A stretch of DNA of 51,587 bases from UBA4656 sp002405525 (GCA_036723735.1 DAIMGT010000020.1:1-51587), one strand, 5' to 3'. Shown: positions 32,564-40,854, counted from the first letter of the stretch. Notes: generated from the sequence alone by a model not told the origin. Program-made: numbers and translations.

Positions 32564-34105
32564 ATGTACTTGATGTATGTCGATGAGAGCGGCGACCCCG
32601 GCATGAACGGCTCGCCCAGTCGATTCTTCGTGCTCTCGGGCCTGGTGATCCATGAAGCGAGCTGGCGCCCGTGTCTGGATCACGTCCTTGAGTTCAGGCG
32701 ACGCATGAAGGGCGCCTTCGGGCTGCGCATCCGCGAAGAGCTTCATGCAGCGCATCTGATCACGACACCGGGGAGCCTTGCACGAATACCGCGTTTCGAC
32801 AGGCTGACCATCATCCGTCACTTCGCCGACGAACTCGCCAAGTTTCCTCAGGTCTCGATCATCAACGTGGTGGTGTCGAAAGACGGGAAGCCGGACGATT
32901 TCGATGTGGCCGAGCAAGCCTGGCGGGCCTTGCTCCAGCGATTCGAAAACACGCTGCTTCGCGCCAACTTCCCCGGGCCGTCGGACTCGTTTCAGCGAGG
33001 GCTCGTGATTCCGGACGGGGCACCACTTCCTCGAATCGTGAGCCTGTTGCGGCGCCTACGCCACTTCAATCCTGTCCCGAGCCGATTCGGCCCAGCCAGG
33101 AATCTTCCACTGGTTCGAGTCGTGGAGGACCCCGTCTTTCGTGACAGCGCGCAGTCGCTGATCATTCAGGCTGCTGATCTGGCAGCGTTTCTGCTCTACC
33201 AGCGCGAGCAGCCGAACGCCTACATGCGAAAGAAGGGTGGCGGTGCCTACTTCGAGCGACTTGGACCGGTGCTGTGCAGGCATGCCGCACCATCGGACCC
33301 CTTCGGGGTCGTGCGCCTCAGAGTACAAAAGAAAAGGGGCGCCGAAGCGCCCCGGGGGGCTCCTACCGGGCGGACGGAGCCGCCTTTCAGAGCCGACGCC
33401 ACGGTAACGCCGGCCGACATCGCGATCAAGCGAACCGGCTGCACCGTTCAGGCTCCCCACCACCGCTCGCCGTCACGACGGGCGCGGCCCAGTGCAGCGA
33501 GGGTGTCGAGCAGTTGCGGGAGGCGGTCGCGCCAGCGGCCGCGGGCGGTGAAGCGGGCGGCGATGTCGTCGAGGGACAAAGGGCTGCGGGTGGCGGCGAG
33601 CACGTCGGCCACGGCGCGGGCCTGTTCGGGGGCGGTCTTGGGCCAGGGCAGGCGATCGTCGACGGCGCCGGACGACGCGCCCGCGCTGCCGTCGCCCTCG
33701 CCGGCAGACGCAGCGGCAGTGCCGCGTCGCCCGGGCTTACCGGACGTCGCCACCCCGCCGCGCTTTGTGGAAGCGGCGCGTGCGCCGCGATGCCCCGCGG
33801 TTGTGGGAGCGGCGCGTGCGCCGCGATGCCTTTCGCCCTCGCCTGCCTCTCCATCTTCCTCGGACTCCGCCATCGGCAACGGGTCCTGCACCGCCGCCGC
33901 CTCGGTCGTCTGCGGATTCTGGAATTCCGGCCGCAGCCAGCGCACGATCCCGCGCGCTTCCTCCGCCGCACGCTCGGCATTCAGCGCGACGAGGCGCGAG
34001 AGCAGTTCCTCCTCGGCCTCGGCCTGGTCGGCCGGCTTTTCGGGCCACGGCGTGGTGGCGCCCGGCTTGCCGATCAGCCGCTCGCCGAGGTCTTCCCAAC
34101 CGTAG
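32564..34105 (+). CDS. DUF3800 protein with missing stop and read-through tail
   Basis: From the ATG at 32564 (AAAAGGA 7 nt upstream). The first 250 residues are a DUF3800 domain: MYVDESGDPG at the start, an ELHAAHLI segment, and the closing LIIQAADLAAFLLYQRE, acidic sites of an RNase H-like fold. DUF3800 proteins are common in phages and defence islands and are presumed nucleases. Members usually end shortly after the DPFGVVRL motif (here about 33320), but this frame has no stop until 34105 and runs 658 bp antisense to the RM gene. The last 260 residues are Arg/Ser/Pro-rich and look like antisense translation, so the natural end was probably lost. Base composition of the first half is less GC-rich than the neighbours. 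Confidence 0.65.
   Translation: MYLMYVDESGDPGMNGSPSRFFVLSGLVIHEASWRPCLDHVLEFRRRMKGAFGLRIREELHAAHLITTPGSLARIPRFDRLTIIRHFADELAKFPQVSIINVVVSKDGKPDDFDVAEQAWRALLQRFENTLLRANFPGPSDSFQRGLVIPDGAPLPRIVSLLRRLRHFNPVPSRFGPARNLPLVRVVEDPVFRDSAQSLIIQAADLAAFLLYQREQPNAYMRKKGGGAYFERLGPVLCRHAAPSDPFGVVRLRVQKKRGAEAPRGAPTGRTEPPFRADATVTPADIAIKRTGCTVQAPHHRSPSRRARPSAARVSSSCGRRSRQRPRAVKRAAMSSRDKGLRVAASTSATARACSGAVLGQGRRSSTAPDDAPALPSPSPADAAAVPRRPGLPDVATPPRFVEAARAPRCPAVVGAARAPRCLSPSPASPSSSDSAIGNGSCTAAASVVCGFWNSGRSQRTIPRASSAARSAFSATRRESSSSSASAWSAGFSGHGVVAPGLPISRSPRSSQP
33326..33353 (-). terminator. Intrinsic terminator of the RM gene
   Basis: Stem GGGGCGC (33336-33342) / GCGCCCC (33347-33353) with a CGAA loop on the plus strand, UUCG on the minus strand. 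On the minus strand it is followed by TTTTCTTTTG (33335-33326), a convincing T-tract, 95 bp past the RM stop. The plus strand has no T-tract. It lies within the DUF3800 reading frame. Confidence 0.72.
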
Positions 34106-37100
34106 GCGGCGAACACCGCGCGGTCGAGGTCGTCGTGGAGTTCGCGGAGGACGGAGACGAGGCCTTTGTCGTAGATTGCCCTACTACTTTCGGTCAAACC
34201 TTCCTCGCGGCGCACCGTCTCAAGCACCGAGTAGAGCCCGGCAAGGGTGAGTTCGGGGTAGAGCGTGACCTGGCGAGTCCTGTGCGCCTCAATCCGCCTC
34301 GCCTTGTCGGCGATTCGGGCACCGGCCCTCTCGGGGAAGGGAAACGCATCGAAGCACGTTGACTTCGTGTAGCGCGAGTCGTTGCCAACCCCGAGACGGG
34401 CGCCAGTTCGCAACGCCCACGCAACGTGAATTCGGCTGCTGAGCACTCCAAGGTAATGATCGTCGTCTAGGCCGATCACTACCAAGGTCTGGTCGGGCAA
34501 AACTGAGGCGCTCTCGAACTTGAAGTAGCGATGCCTCGAAGTGAGTACGGTGACAATGTACTGGTCGATACCTCCCCGCAGGATTCGCCTAAGATCCTCA
34601 TTGGTTCGACGATGCAGCCACCAGCGCTCACGCAAATCCTTGTCGCGGTTCTGCTGCCTTTCAGGCTTTACCTTGTCGCAAAGCCACTGAAAAACCTCCG
34701 GCAGTGAGGCCTTAAGTTCATCAGGGTTGAGCGGCCATGCATCGATCACGTATCGACCCCTTGCACCGCGGGCGAGGTCGATCCCGGAGACGTACGGGCG
34801 GATGTGAGTGCGACCCATCTCTGAACCGAATGCGCCGAGCTTCGCCGCTGTCTCTGCGCTAACGACCATTCCCTCGCCGTGTGGGATGACGCCGCATGTG
34901 GCCAGCAACAGATTCGAACGCAAAGCGACTGACTTCGAGGTGTCTGCGCCCACGGTCAGGGCGGCGGCAATCTTGCCTTCGCTTCGCTTGAACTCCGCGA
35001 TCCTTTCGCCCTCGAGCCCGTCCACCTCACTTACGACGTGGTCCATGATCCCGCGTATGTCGCCCGGCGAAACAACAGTGATTGCAATCCGCACAGCTGC
35101 GGAACCGGCACCATCGATCCATGGGTGATCGGGCACTGCATACGTGATCGATGCAAGTCCCGCGTGATCAGAGCCTGAACCAGAAAGAGCTGCATTGACG
35201 ACAGCGGCGTTGAAGTGCTGACCGATGGAGTTAGTAGTGATTAGACCGAAGCGTCGGAGCTCTCCGCGCCGGACCAACTGGGCCGCCTTAACCCACCAAT
35301 AGAGGACAAAGTCCGCCGACTCACGGACCTCACTCCATTGAGCACGAAGTGCTTCAACGTATCCGTCTCCAAGGGCCTTTCGTATCGCTAGCTTTCCGAT
35401 GAACGGCGGGTTGCCGACCACGAACTCCGCCGCCGGCCACTCCGCCTTGCGCGGATTCACGTAGCGCTCCACCGGCACCCGCGCGCTGTCGTCGGGGATC
35501 GGCTCGCCGGTCACGGGCGAGGTCTTCATGGTCTTGCCGTCCCAGCGCGTGACGGGCTTGCCGTGTTCGTCGGTGACGTATTCGATGCGATCCCAGGCCA
35601 GCACGGCGTCGCGGCATTCGATGTTGCGGAAGTCGCGCAGCACGGGCTCGGGCGGGTTGACGTTGCCGCGGGTGCGGTAGTGCCACTGCAGGTAGCCGAT
35701 CCACAGCACCATCTCGGCGATGGCGGCGGCGCGCGGGTTGACCTCGATGCCGAGCAACTGGTGCGGGTCGACGGTTTCGCCGCCGAAGGGGTCGGCTCGG
35801 CCGCCTTCCAGCGCGAGGCCCTGCTGGCGCTGCTTGGCGCTGCGGCGTTCGGGGTCGAGGTCGTCGAAGGTGTTGAGCACCTCGCCTTCGAGGCGCTTCA
35901 GGTGCTCCAGCGTCACGTAGAGAAAATTCCCGCTGCCGCAGGCCGGGTCGAGCACGCGCACGGCGCACAGGGCGCGGTGGAAGTCCTTCAGTGCCTGCAG
36001 GGCGCCGTCGAGGTCGTCCTCGCGGGCCAGGGTGAGCGCGGCGGCCTTGGCGTCGGCCCAGTCCTCGCGCAGCGGTTCGATCACCGTGGGCAGGACGAGG
36101 CGCTCGACGTAGGCCCGCGGGGTGTAGTGGGCACCGAGCGCGTGGCGCTCGTCGGGGTCGAGCGCGCGTTCCAGCAGGGTGCCGAAGATGGCGGGCTCGA
36201 CCTCGCTCCACTGCGCGCGGGCCGCGTCGATGAGCAGCACGATCTGCGCGCGGGTGAGCGGCAGCACGTCGGGCTGCTTGAACAGCTTGCCGTTGAAGCG
36301 CAGCACGGGCACGGCGAGCGACACCGAGAAGCCGCCGGAATCCATCTCGCGCCACAGCGCGGACACCATGCGCATGGCGGTGGCCGGGTCGTCGGCGTGC
36401 TTTTCCAGCAGCGCGCGGAAGCCGTCCTTGGGCAGCAGGCCGATGTCCTCGGCGAAGAAGGTGAACAGGCAGCGGCTGAGGAACGCGGCCACGGCTTCGG
36501 CGGGATGGCCGGCGCTTTCGAGCGACTTCGCCACTTCGGCCAGCCTTGCGGCGATCTCGCGCGTGACCTTGGCGCTGCGCCGCGTGGGGTCGAGCGACAA
36601 CGGATCGGTCCAGACGCCGGCGAGGCGCTCGCGGATCGCCGGGTCGCGCAGGGCCTCCAGCGGGATGCGGTGCGAGCGCGGGTCGGGGAACGGCACGTAG
36701 GTCGCGCCGGAGCGCGAGAACTCCGCGTAGAGCTCGATCACCCGGCCGACGTCGACCACCACCAGGAACGGCGGGCGGCCTTCGTCGGCCGGCAGGGCGC
36801 GGGCGTAGGCTTCCGCCTGGCTGCGTGCGCGCAGCAGGGCGTCGTCGAAGCCCTTGGCGGCCTCCGGGCCCTTGATGCGCTTGCACTCGCAGACGAAGGC
36901 GCCGCGGCGGTAGAGGTCGATGCGGCCCGACGACGTGCTGCCGTCGCCGTGGCGGAAGGTCACCCCGCGCTCGAAGACGTAGGCGTTGTCGCGGTGCTCG
37001 GCGCCGGCGGGCTCGGGGCGCGGCAGGCCCAGCAGTTCCGTGAGTTCGGTCAGGAACAGCTGGTAGTTCGCCAGTTCATTGCCGGTGGCCTTCGACCAGC

Positions 37101-37140
37101 GGGCGATGAAGGCGTCGGTGCGGTCGGGCGTTCCGTGCAT
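33448..37140 (-). CDS. MmeI-like type IIL restriction-modification enzyme
   Basis: 1,230 residues in one chain. The nuclease motif D75-X9-E85-X-K87 (IDLYRRGAFVCECK) is the spacing published for MmeI. A helical linker follows, then the N6-adenine methyltransferase with motif I DPACGSGNF (about residue 395) and motif IV GNPPF (about 575). Target recognition and C-terminal regions reach about 1060. MmeI itself is about 920 residues; the excess here is an insert in the methyltransferase part and a C-terminal extension with a low-complexity linker and a winged-helix-like end (VLAATRSPLSLDDIAARF). Such enzymes bind DNA, cut at a fixed distance and methylate one strand for protection. No separate methylase is needed. 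Base composition falls in the target-recognition region (34200-35350), a sign of transfer. Confidence 0.85.
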   Translation of the reverse strand: MHGTPDRTDAFIARWSKATGNELANYQLFLTELTELLGLPRPEPAGAEHRDNAYVFERGVTFRHGDGSTSSGRIDLYRRGAFVCECKRIKGPEAAKGFDDALLRARSQAEAYARALPADEGRPPFLVVVDVGRVIELYAEFSRSGATYVPFPDPRSHRIPLEALRDPAIRERLAGVWTDPLSLDPTRRSAKVTREIAARLAEVAKSLESAGHPAEAVAAFLSRCLFTFFAEDIGLLPKDGFRALLEKHADDPATAMRMVSALWREMDSGGFSVSLAVPVLRFNGKLFKQPDVLPLTRAQIVLLIDAARAQWSEVEPAIFGTLLERALDPDERHALGAHYTPRAYVERLVLPTVIEPLREDWADAKAAALTLAREDDLDGALQALKDFHRALCAVRVLDPACGSGNFLYVTLEHLKRLEGEVLNTFDDLDPERRSAKQRQQGLALEGGRADPFGGETVDPHQLLGIEVNPRAAAIAEMVLWIGYLQWHYRTRGNVNPPEPVLRDFRNIECRDAVLAWDRIEYVTDEHGKPVTRWDGKTMKTSPVTGEPIPDDSARVPVERYVNPRKAEWPAAEFVVGNPPFIGKLAIRKALGDGYVEALRAQWSEVRESADFVLYWWVKAAQLVRRGELRRFGLITTNSIGQHFNAAVVNAALSGSGSDHAGLASITYAVPDHPWIDGAGSAAVRIAITVVSPGDIRGIMDHVVSEVDGLEGERIAEFKRSEGKIAAALTVGADTSKSVALRSNLLLATCGVIPHGEGMVVSAETAAKLGAFGSEMGRTHIRPYVSGIDLARGARGRYVIDAWPLNPDELKASLPEVFQWLCDKVKPERQQNRDKDLRERWWLHRRTNEDLRRILRGGIDQYIVTVLTSRHRYFKFESASVLPDQTLVVIGLDDDHYLGVLSSRIHVAWALRTGARLGVGNDSRYTKSTCFDAFPFPERAGARIADKARRIEAHRTRQVTLYPELTLAGLYSVLETVRREEGLTESSRAIYDKGLVSVLRELHDDLDRAVFAAYGWEDLGERLIGKPGATTPWPEKPADQAEAEEELLSRLVALNAERAAEEARGIVRWLRPEFQNPQTTEAAAVQDPLPMAESEEDGEAGEGERHRGARAAPTTAGHRGARAASTKRGGVATSGKPGRRGTAAASAGEGDGSAGASSGAVDDRLPWPKTAPEQARAVADVLAATRSPLSLDDIAARFTARGRWRDRLPQLLDTLAALGRARRDGERWWGA
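33764..33830. repeat. Two REP palindromes inside the RM coding sequence
   Basis: Two near-identical units (GGAAGCGGCGCGTGCGCCGC and GGGAGCGGCGCGTGCGCCGC, each followed by GATGCC) lie in direct orientation. They are in frame and encode RHRGARAAPTTAG and HRGARAAST in the linker of the RM enzyme, residues about 1103-1125. Elsewhere in the window this family is intergenic. Confidence 0.7.
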
Positions 37141-37208
37141 GGGGGCGGGTTCCGGCGGTACCGCTTACCCTAGCAACTCTCGCGGCACGGCGGCGAGGGC
37201 GGAAGGGA

Positions 37209-37234
37209 CGGTCGCGAGCGATGCTCGCTCCCAC
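37209..37234 (-). repeat. REP-type palindrome upstream of the RM gene
   Basis: On the minus strand it reads GTGGGAGCGAGC...GCTCGCGACCG, one unit of the family. The 436 bp between the RM start and the DUF6498 stop otherwise hold the two repeats below and no credible gene. Confidence 0.5.
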
Positions 37235-37466
37235 AACAGCACGCGGAACATGAGCGCATCGCCACGGCGGGACGCCTTCCCTGTCGGTGCAGGGCTCCCC
37301 CGCATCTGGATGGTGCTTTCGCACCCGCTCCGGGACCGGCCCGGCGATTTTCCGGTCGTCGTGGCGATGCGCGGTGAGCATGCCTGAATCGGACTTGCAT
37401 GACATCTGGGCGGAGCCCTCACGCTGGAAGCAGTTGGCGTTGAACTCGCTGGATGACGATGGGATT

Positions 37467-37511
37467 GGGCCCAGGGCCCAGGGCTCAGGGCCCAGTCAAG
37501 AGCAGTCACCG
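37467..37511 (+). repeat. Second copy of the 45-bp heptamer repeat
   Basis: Identical over 45 bp and in the same orientation as 31594-31638. The two copies bracket the DUF433, DUF3800 and RM genes, 5.87 kb apart. Confidence 0.85.
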
Positions 37512-37548
37512 GGCCGTGGGCCATTGGAGCCATGACGGTGCGGCGTGG

Positions 37549-37580
37549 CGGTGCAATTCGCTGCGCTCATTGCACCCTAC
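37549..37580 (+). repeat. 32-bp interspersed palindromic repeat
   Basis: Starts GGTGCAATTCGCTGCG and ends TTGCACCCTAC. The element is widespread in proteobacterial genomes. The stop codon (TAG) of the DUF6498 gene is part of it. Confidence 0.75.
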
Positions 37581-38275
37581 GACGGCGCCTGCCGCCGCAA
37601 TATCGACACGATGTCGAACAGCCCGCGCCAGTCGACCGCGAAGCGGATCGCGGCGAGCAGCACGGCGGCGACCACGGGCCAGCCGGCGATCGCCGGCAGC
37701 ATGCCGAGGATGAGGGCGAACTGCAGGGCGATGATGCGCGGGTATGGCGCCATCATCAGCGCCGCGCGCGGCAGGGCGGCGAGTTCGGCGTCGGCGCGGA
37801 AGGCGCGCAGTTTCCAGGCCTCCTCGGCCACCATCACGGCGAGCGTGGCGAGCCCGATGGCGGTCGCCCAGCCGGCGAAGGCGCCGTCGAAGACGAAGGT
37901 GATGAAGGCGAGGTGCGCGGCGCAGAACAGGCCGTAGTGCACGACGAAGAAGCCGGGCAGGATCCAGTGCTGCACGCGGGCGCTGTTGTGCAGCAGTTCG
38001 GCCACCCGTTCGGGCGCCTCGTCGCTGTGCGCCAGCGTGGCGGCGAGCTTCGGATCGGGCAGCAGGGTCTTCGCCCCCCGCATCCGCGGCAGCCAGAACA
38101 GGCCGATCAGCACGTTCTCGATCCAGTACAGGCCGATCACGCTGGCCACCGGCCAGTCGAACACCAGCACGCCGGCCAGCGGCAGCAGGGCGCTGCCCAG
38201 CGCGAGCGGCAGCGGCGGGCGCGGGTGCAGGCGCGTGAGCGCGGGGTATTTCGCCAGCCAGTCGATCTTCGCCAT
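37577..38275 (-). CDS. DUF6498 integral membrane protein
   Basis: 232 residues from the ATG at 38275; ATG at 38284 and a GTG-type upstream start are alternatives and no Shine-Dalgarno decides. Five or six hydrophobic helices: LALGSALLPLAGVLVF, VIGLYWIENVLIGLFWLP (the conserved YWIENV motif of DUF6498), GFFVVHYGLFCAAHLAFI, IGLATLAVMVAEEAW, FALILGMLPAIAGWP and the C-terminal segment. Function unknown. The stop codon is supplied by the 32-bp interspersed repeat, so the original C-terminus may have been changed by the element. It lies alone between the accessory segment and thrC. Confidence 0.75.
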   Translation of the reverse strand: MAKIDWLAKYPALTRLHPRPPLPLALGSALLPLAGVLVFDWPVASVIGLYWIENVLIGLFWLPRMRGAKTLLPDPKLAATLAHSDEAPERVAELLHNSARVQHWILPGFFVVHYGLFCAAHLAFITFVFDGAFAGWATAIGLATLAVMVAEEAWKLRAFRADAELAALPRAALMMAPYPRIIALQFALILGMLPAIAGWPVVAAVLLAAIRFAVDWRGLFDIVSILRRQAPS

Positions 38276-38346
38276 CGTCGCCATCCACGCGGATCCGTCG
38301 CCGCGCGCGCATTCTGCCAGCGAAGCGCGGTGACCCATCGCTCACC

Positions 38347-38422
38347 GTAGGGTGTAATGAGCGCAGCGAATTGCACCGCCCCGAACGTCGCGGTGCAATT
38401 CGCTGCGCTCATTGCACCCTAC
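38347..38422. repeat. Inverted pair of the 32-bp interspersed repeat
   Basis: 38347-38378 and 38391-38422 are the same 32-bp element in opposite orientation (one difference, a T in the first copy), separated by 12 nt. The pair can form a 76-nt hairpin. It lies 28 bp after the thrC stop and may end the thr transcript. Confidence 0.85.
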
Positions 38423-38450
38423 GCGAACCGGTACGACGGCCTCTGGGCGA

Positions 38451-39749
38451 TCAGGGCGCGGTGAGCAGGCGCTCGCGCAGCGCGGTGTAGTCGGCCGCCA
38501 GCGACTGCGCGTGCGCGGGTCGTTCCAGCATCGCGGCCAGCGCCGCGGGCGGCGCGACGGCATGGCCGACCAGGGGCTCGACCACGGTCTCGAACTTCGC
38601 CGGATGCGCGGTGGCGACCACCGCCCAGTCGCGATCGTCGCCGGCGCGGCGGAGGCGCTCCAGCACCTCGACCGCGCACGCCGTGTGCGGGCACCAGACC
38701 TGCGCATACCGCGCCTCGCCCTCGGCAATGCGTGCGCGGATGGTGGCGTCGTCCACCCACTGCGCGGACACCGCGCGCGACAGCGCCGCATGCTCGGGCA
38801 GCAACCAGCGCAGGCGCTCGGCGTTGCTCGGGTTGCCGACGTCCATCGCATTGGCGAGCGTGGCGAGGCTCTCGCGCGCCTCGTACACGCCGCTGGCGAG
38901 GAAGTCGGCCAGCACGCGGTTGGCATTGCTGGCCAGCACGATGTCGCCGATCGGCAGGCCGACGGCCCGCGCGAGGATGGCGGCGAAGGCGTTGCCGAGG
39001 TTGCCGGTCGGCACGACGAGGTTCAACGGCGCACGACCCGCACGCGCGTGGCGCAGCGCCGCGGCCGCGTAGTAGCCCATCTGCGGCAGCAGGCGGCCGA
39101 GGCTGATGCTGTTGGCCGAGGCCAGCGGGCGCCGTGCGCGCAACTCGGCGTCACCGAAGGCCTGCTTGACCAGACGCTGGCAATCGTCGAAGGAACCCGA
39201 CACCTTGAACGCGGCGACGTTGTCGCCGAAGCAGCCCAGTTGGTGCGCCTGCCGCGGCGACACCCGGCCGTCGGGATACAGGATGGCCACGCGCACGCCC
39301 GGCTGGCGATGGAAAGCGGCGCCGACCGCGCTGCCGGTGTCGCCGCTGGTGGCGACCAGCACGGTGACCTCCGGTGCTGCGGGTTCGCGCAGCGCGCCCA
39401 TCGCCGCGGCGAGGAAGCGTGCACCGAAGTCCTTGAACGCCGCGGTCGGGCCGTGGAAGAGCTCCAGCACGAAGGAGCGCCCGTCGGGCAGCGCCACCAG
39501 CGTCGCATCGAAGGCGTAGGCGTGGGCGCACAGTGCGGGCAGCGACGCGGCGAGGCGGTCGCCGGCGAAGAACGGCGTGAGCAGGGCTTCGGCGATGGCC
39601 GGCAGTCCGGTCGCGCGGTCGAAGGCCGCGCCGTCGAGGCGCGGCAGCGCCTGCGGTACGTAGAGGCCGCCGTCGGGCGCGAGTCCGGCGAGGATCGCAT
39701 CCGACAGCGAAGTCGGCGGCACGCCGCCACGGGTGCTGACGACGTTCAT
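38451..39749 (-). CDS. thrC: Threonine synthase
   Basis: 432 residues, PLP fold type II. The N-terminus MNVVSTRGG is typical of the gammaproteobacterial form. The PLP lysine is Lys106 in FHGPTAAFKDFGARFLA, and the phosphate-binding SGDTGSAVGAAF and PTGNLGNAFAA segments are present. It converts O-phosphohomoserine to threonine. The ATG overlaps the thrB stop by 4 nt (ATGA), so the pair is translationally coupled. Last gene of thrABC. Confidence 0.94.
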   Translation of the reverse strand: MNVVSTRGGVPPTSLSDAILAGLAPDGGLYVPQALPRLDGAAFDRATGLPAIAEALLTPFFAGDRLAASLPALCAHAYAFDATLVALPDGRSFVLELFHGPTAAFKDFGARFLAAAMGALREPAAPEVTVLVATSGDTGSAVGAAFHRQPGVRVAILYPDGRVSPRQAHQLGCFGDNVAAFKVSGSFDDCQRLVKQAFGDAELRARRPLASANSISLGRLLPQMGYYAAAALRHARAGRAPLNLVVPTGNLGNAFAAILARAVGLPIGDIVLASNANRVLADFLASGVYEARESLATLANAMDVGNPSNAERLRWLLPEHAALSRAVSAQWVDDATIRARIAEGEARYAQVWCPHTACAVEVLERLRRAGDDRDWAVVATAHPAKFETVVEPLVGHAVAPPAALAAMLERPAHAQSLAADYTALRERLLTAP

Positions 39750-40678
39750 GCGCGCGACACCACCCGCGCGCCCGGCGCGTCCACGGAACCGACCACGACA
39801 TCACTGTCGAGTCCGGCGGCGGCGAAGGCGGCCTGCATCGGCGCGAGTGCCGCGCGCGCTGCCGCCTCGCCGTCGAACCAGCCGAACACGCTGGGGCCGG
39901 CGCCGGAGATCGACGCACCCAGTGCACCGGCGTCCAGCGCCGCCCGCTTCACGGCCGCGAAGCCCGGCACCAGCGGCGCGCGGCGTGGTTCGACCAGCAC
40001 GTCGGACAGCCCGGTTCGGATCAATTCGAGATCGCCCGAGTAGCAACCGGCGAGCACCAGCGCCAGGTTGGCGCTCTGCGGCACGAAATCCCCGATCGCA
40101 TAGGCACCGCGCAGGGCTTCGCGCGCGCGGCGCGTCTCGACCACGCAGTGCGGATGGACCAGCGCGCACCACAGCCGTTGCGGCACCGGCACCTTGACCA
40201 GGCGGTCGGCAGTGGCGAGCACCAGGCCACCGAGCAGCTGCGGGCCGACATTGTCGCCGTGCTTGCCGCCACTGGCGGCGCTTTCTCCGTCGAGTGCGAA
40301 CGGATACAGCGCTTCGATCGCCAGCGGCGCATCGAGCAGGGCGTTCGCCGCCACCAGCGCGGCGCTGGCCGAGGCCGCGCTGCCGCCCATGCCGGAGCCG
40401 AGCGCGATGCCCTTGTCGATCTCCAGCGCGATCCCGAACGACAGGTCCAGCGCGCGACGCATGGCGTCGACCGCGCGCGCGCCGGTGTTGCGCGCGACAT
40501 CGCGCGGCAGGTCGGTGACCGTACCGCGGATGGCATCCACCCGCACCTCGCGCGCGTCGATGCGCCGCGCGGTGACGATGTCGCCGGGACCGATCAGCGC
40601 GTGTCCGAGGATGTCGAAGCCGACGCCGACGTTGCCGACGGAGGCCGGGGCGAAGGCGGTGGCGGTGTGGGGGGTCAT
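39746..40678 (-). CDS. thrB: Homoserine kinase (GHMP family)
   Basis: 310 residues from the ATG at 40678 (MTPHTATAFAPASVGNV). The GHMP ATP loop LGSGMGGSAASASAA is at about 93-107 and SGAGPSVFGW near the C-terminus. It phosphorylates homoserine for ThrC. It lies 196 bp behind thrA, wider than the near-contiguous spacing usual for this operon; the gap is filled by a hairpin repeat. Confidence 0.94.
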   Translation of the reverse strand: MTPHTATAFAPASVGNVGVGFDILGHALIGPGDIVTARRIDAREVRVDAIRGTVTDLPRDVARNTGARAVDAMRRALDLSFGIALEIDKGIALGSGMGGSAASASAALVAANALLDAPLAIEALYPFALDGESAASGGKHGDNVGPQLLGGLVLATADRLVKVPVPQRLWCALVHPHCVVETRRAREALRGAYAIGDFVPQSANLALVLAGCYSGDLELIRTGLSDVLVEPRRAPLVPGFAAVKRAALDAGALGASISGAGPSVFGWFDGEAAARAALAPMQAAFAAAGLDSDVVVGSVDAPGARVVSRA

Positions 40679-40723
40679 GGCCGGCTCGACCGCTGCATCG
40701 TCGACCGCTGCTGCAAGATCGGA

Positions 40724-40854
40724 CCCCTCTCCCCCGACCCCTCTCCCACAAGGGGAGAGGGGAGTTCGGCAGATCCAACTCGCGGCGTGCCGCGGTGTGC
40801 GCGGGCTTTGCTCCCCTGCCCCCTCGTGGGGGAGGGGTTGGGGGAGAGGGGGAG
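40724..40854. repeat. Long inverted repeat (CCCCTCTCCCC type) in the thrA-thrB gap
   Basis: 40724-40764 and 40811-40854 are reverse complements over about 41 nt with a few mismatches, and each has its own internal dyad (CCCCTCTCCC...GGGGAGAGG). In the thr mRNA this would fold into a very stable hairpin. Repeats of this composition are widely dispersed in GC-rich proteobacteria. Confidence 0.8.

Noticed and set aside
33274..34362. Plus-strand frame of 362 codons opposite the RM 3' end
   Set aside because: Shadow composition, crosses the RM terminator and REPs; no start signal.
37380..37535. Short plus-strand frame beginning MPESDLHDIWAEPSRW
   Set aside because: The second half is read from the 45-bp repeat, there is no ribosome binding site, and the first 30 residues match nothing I know; at most a gene remnant.
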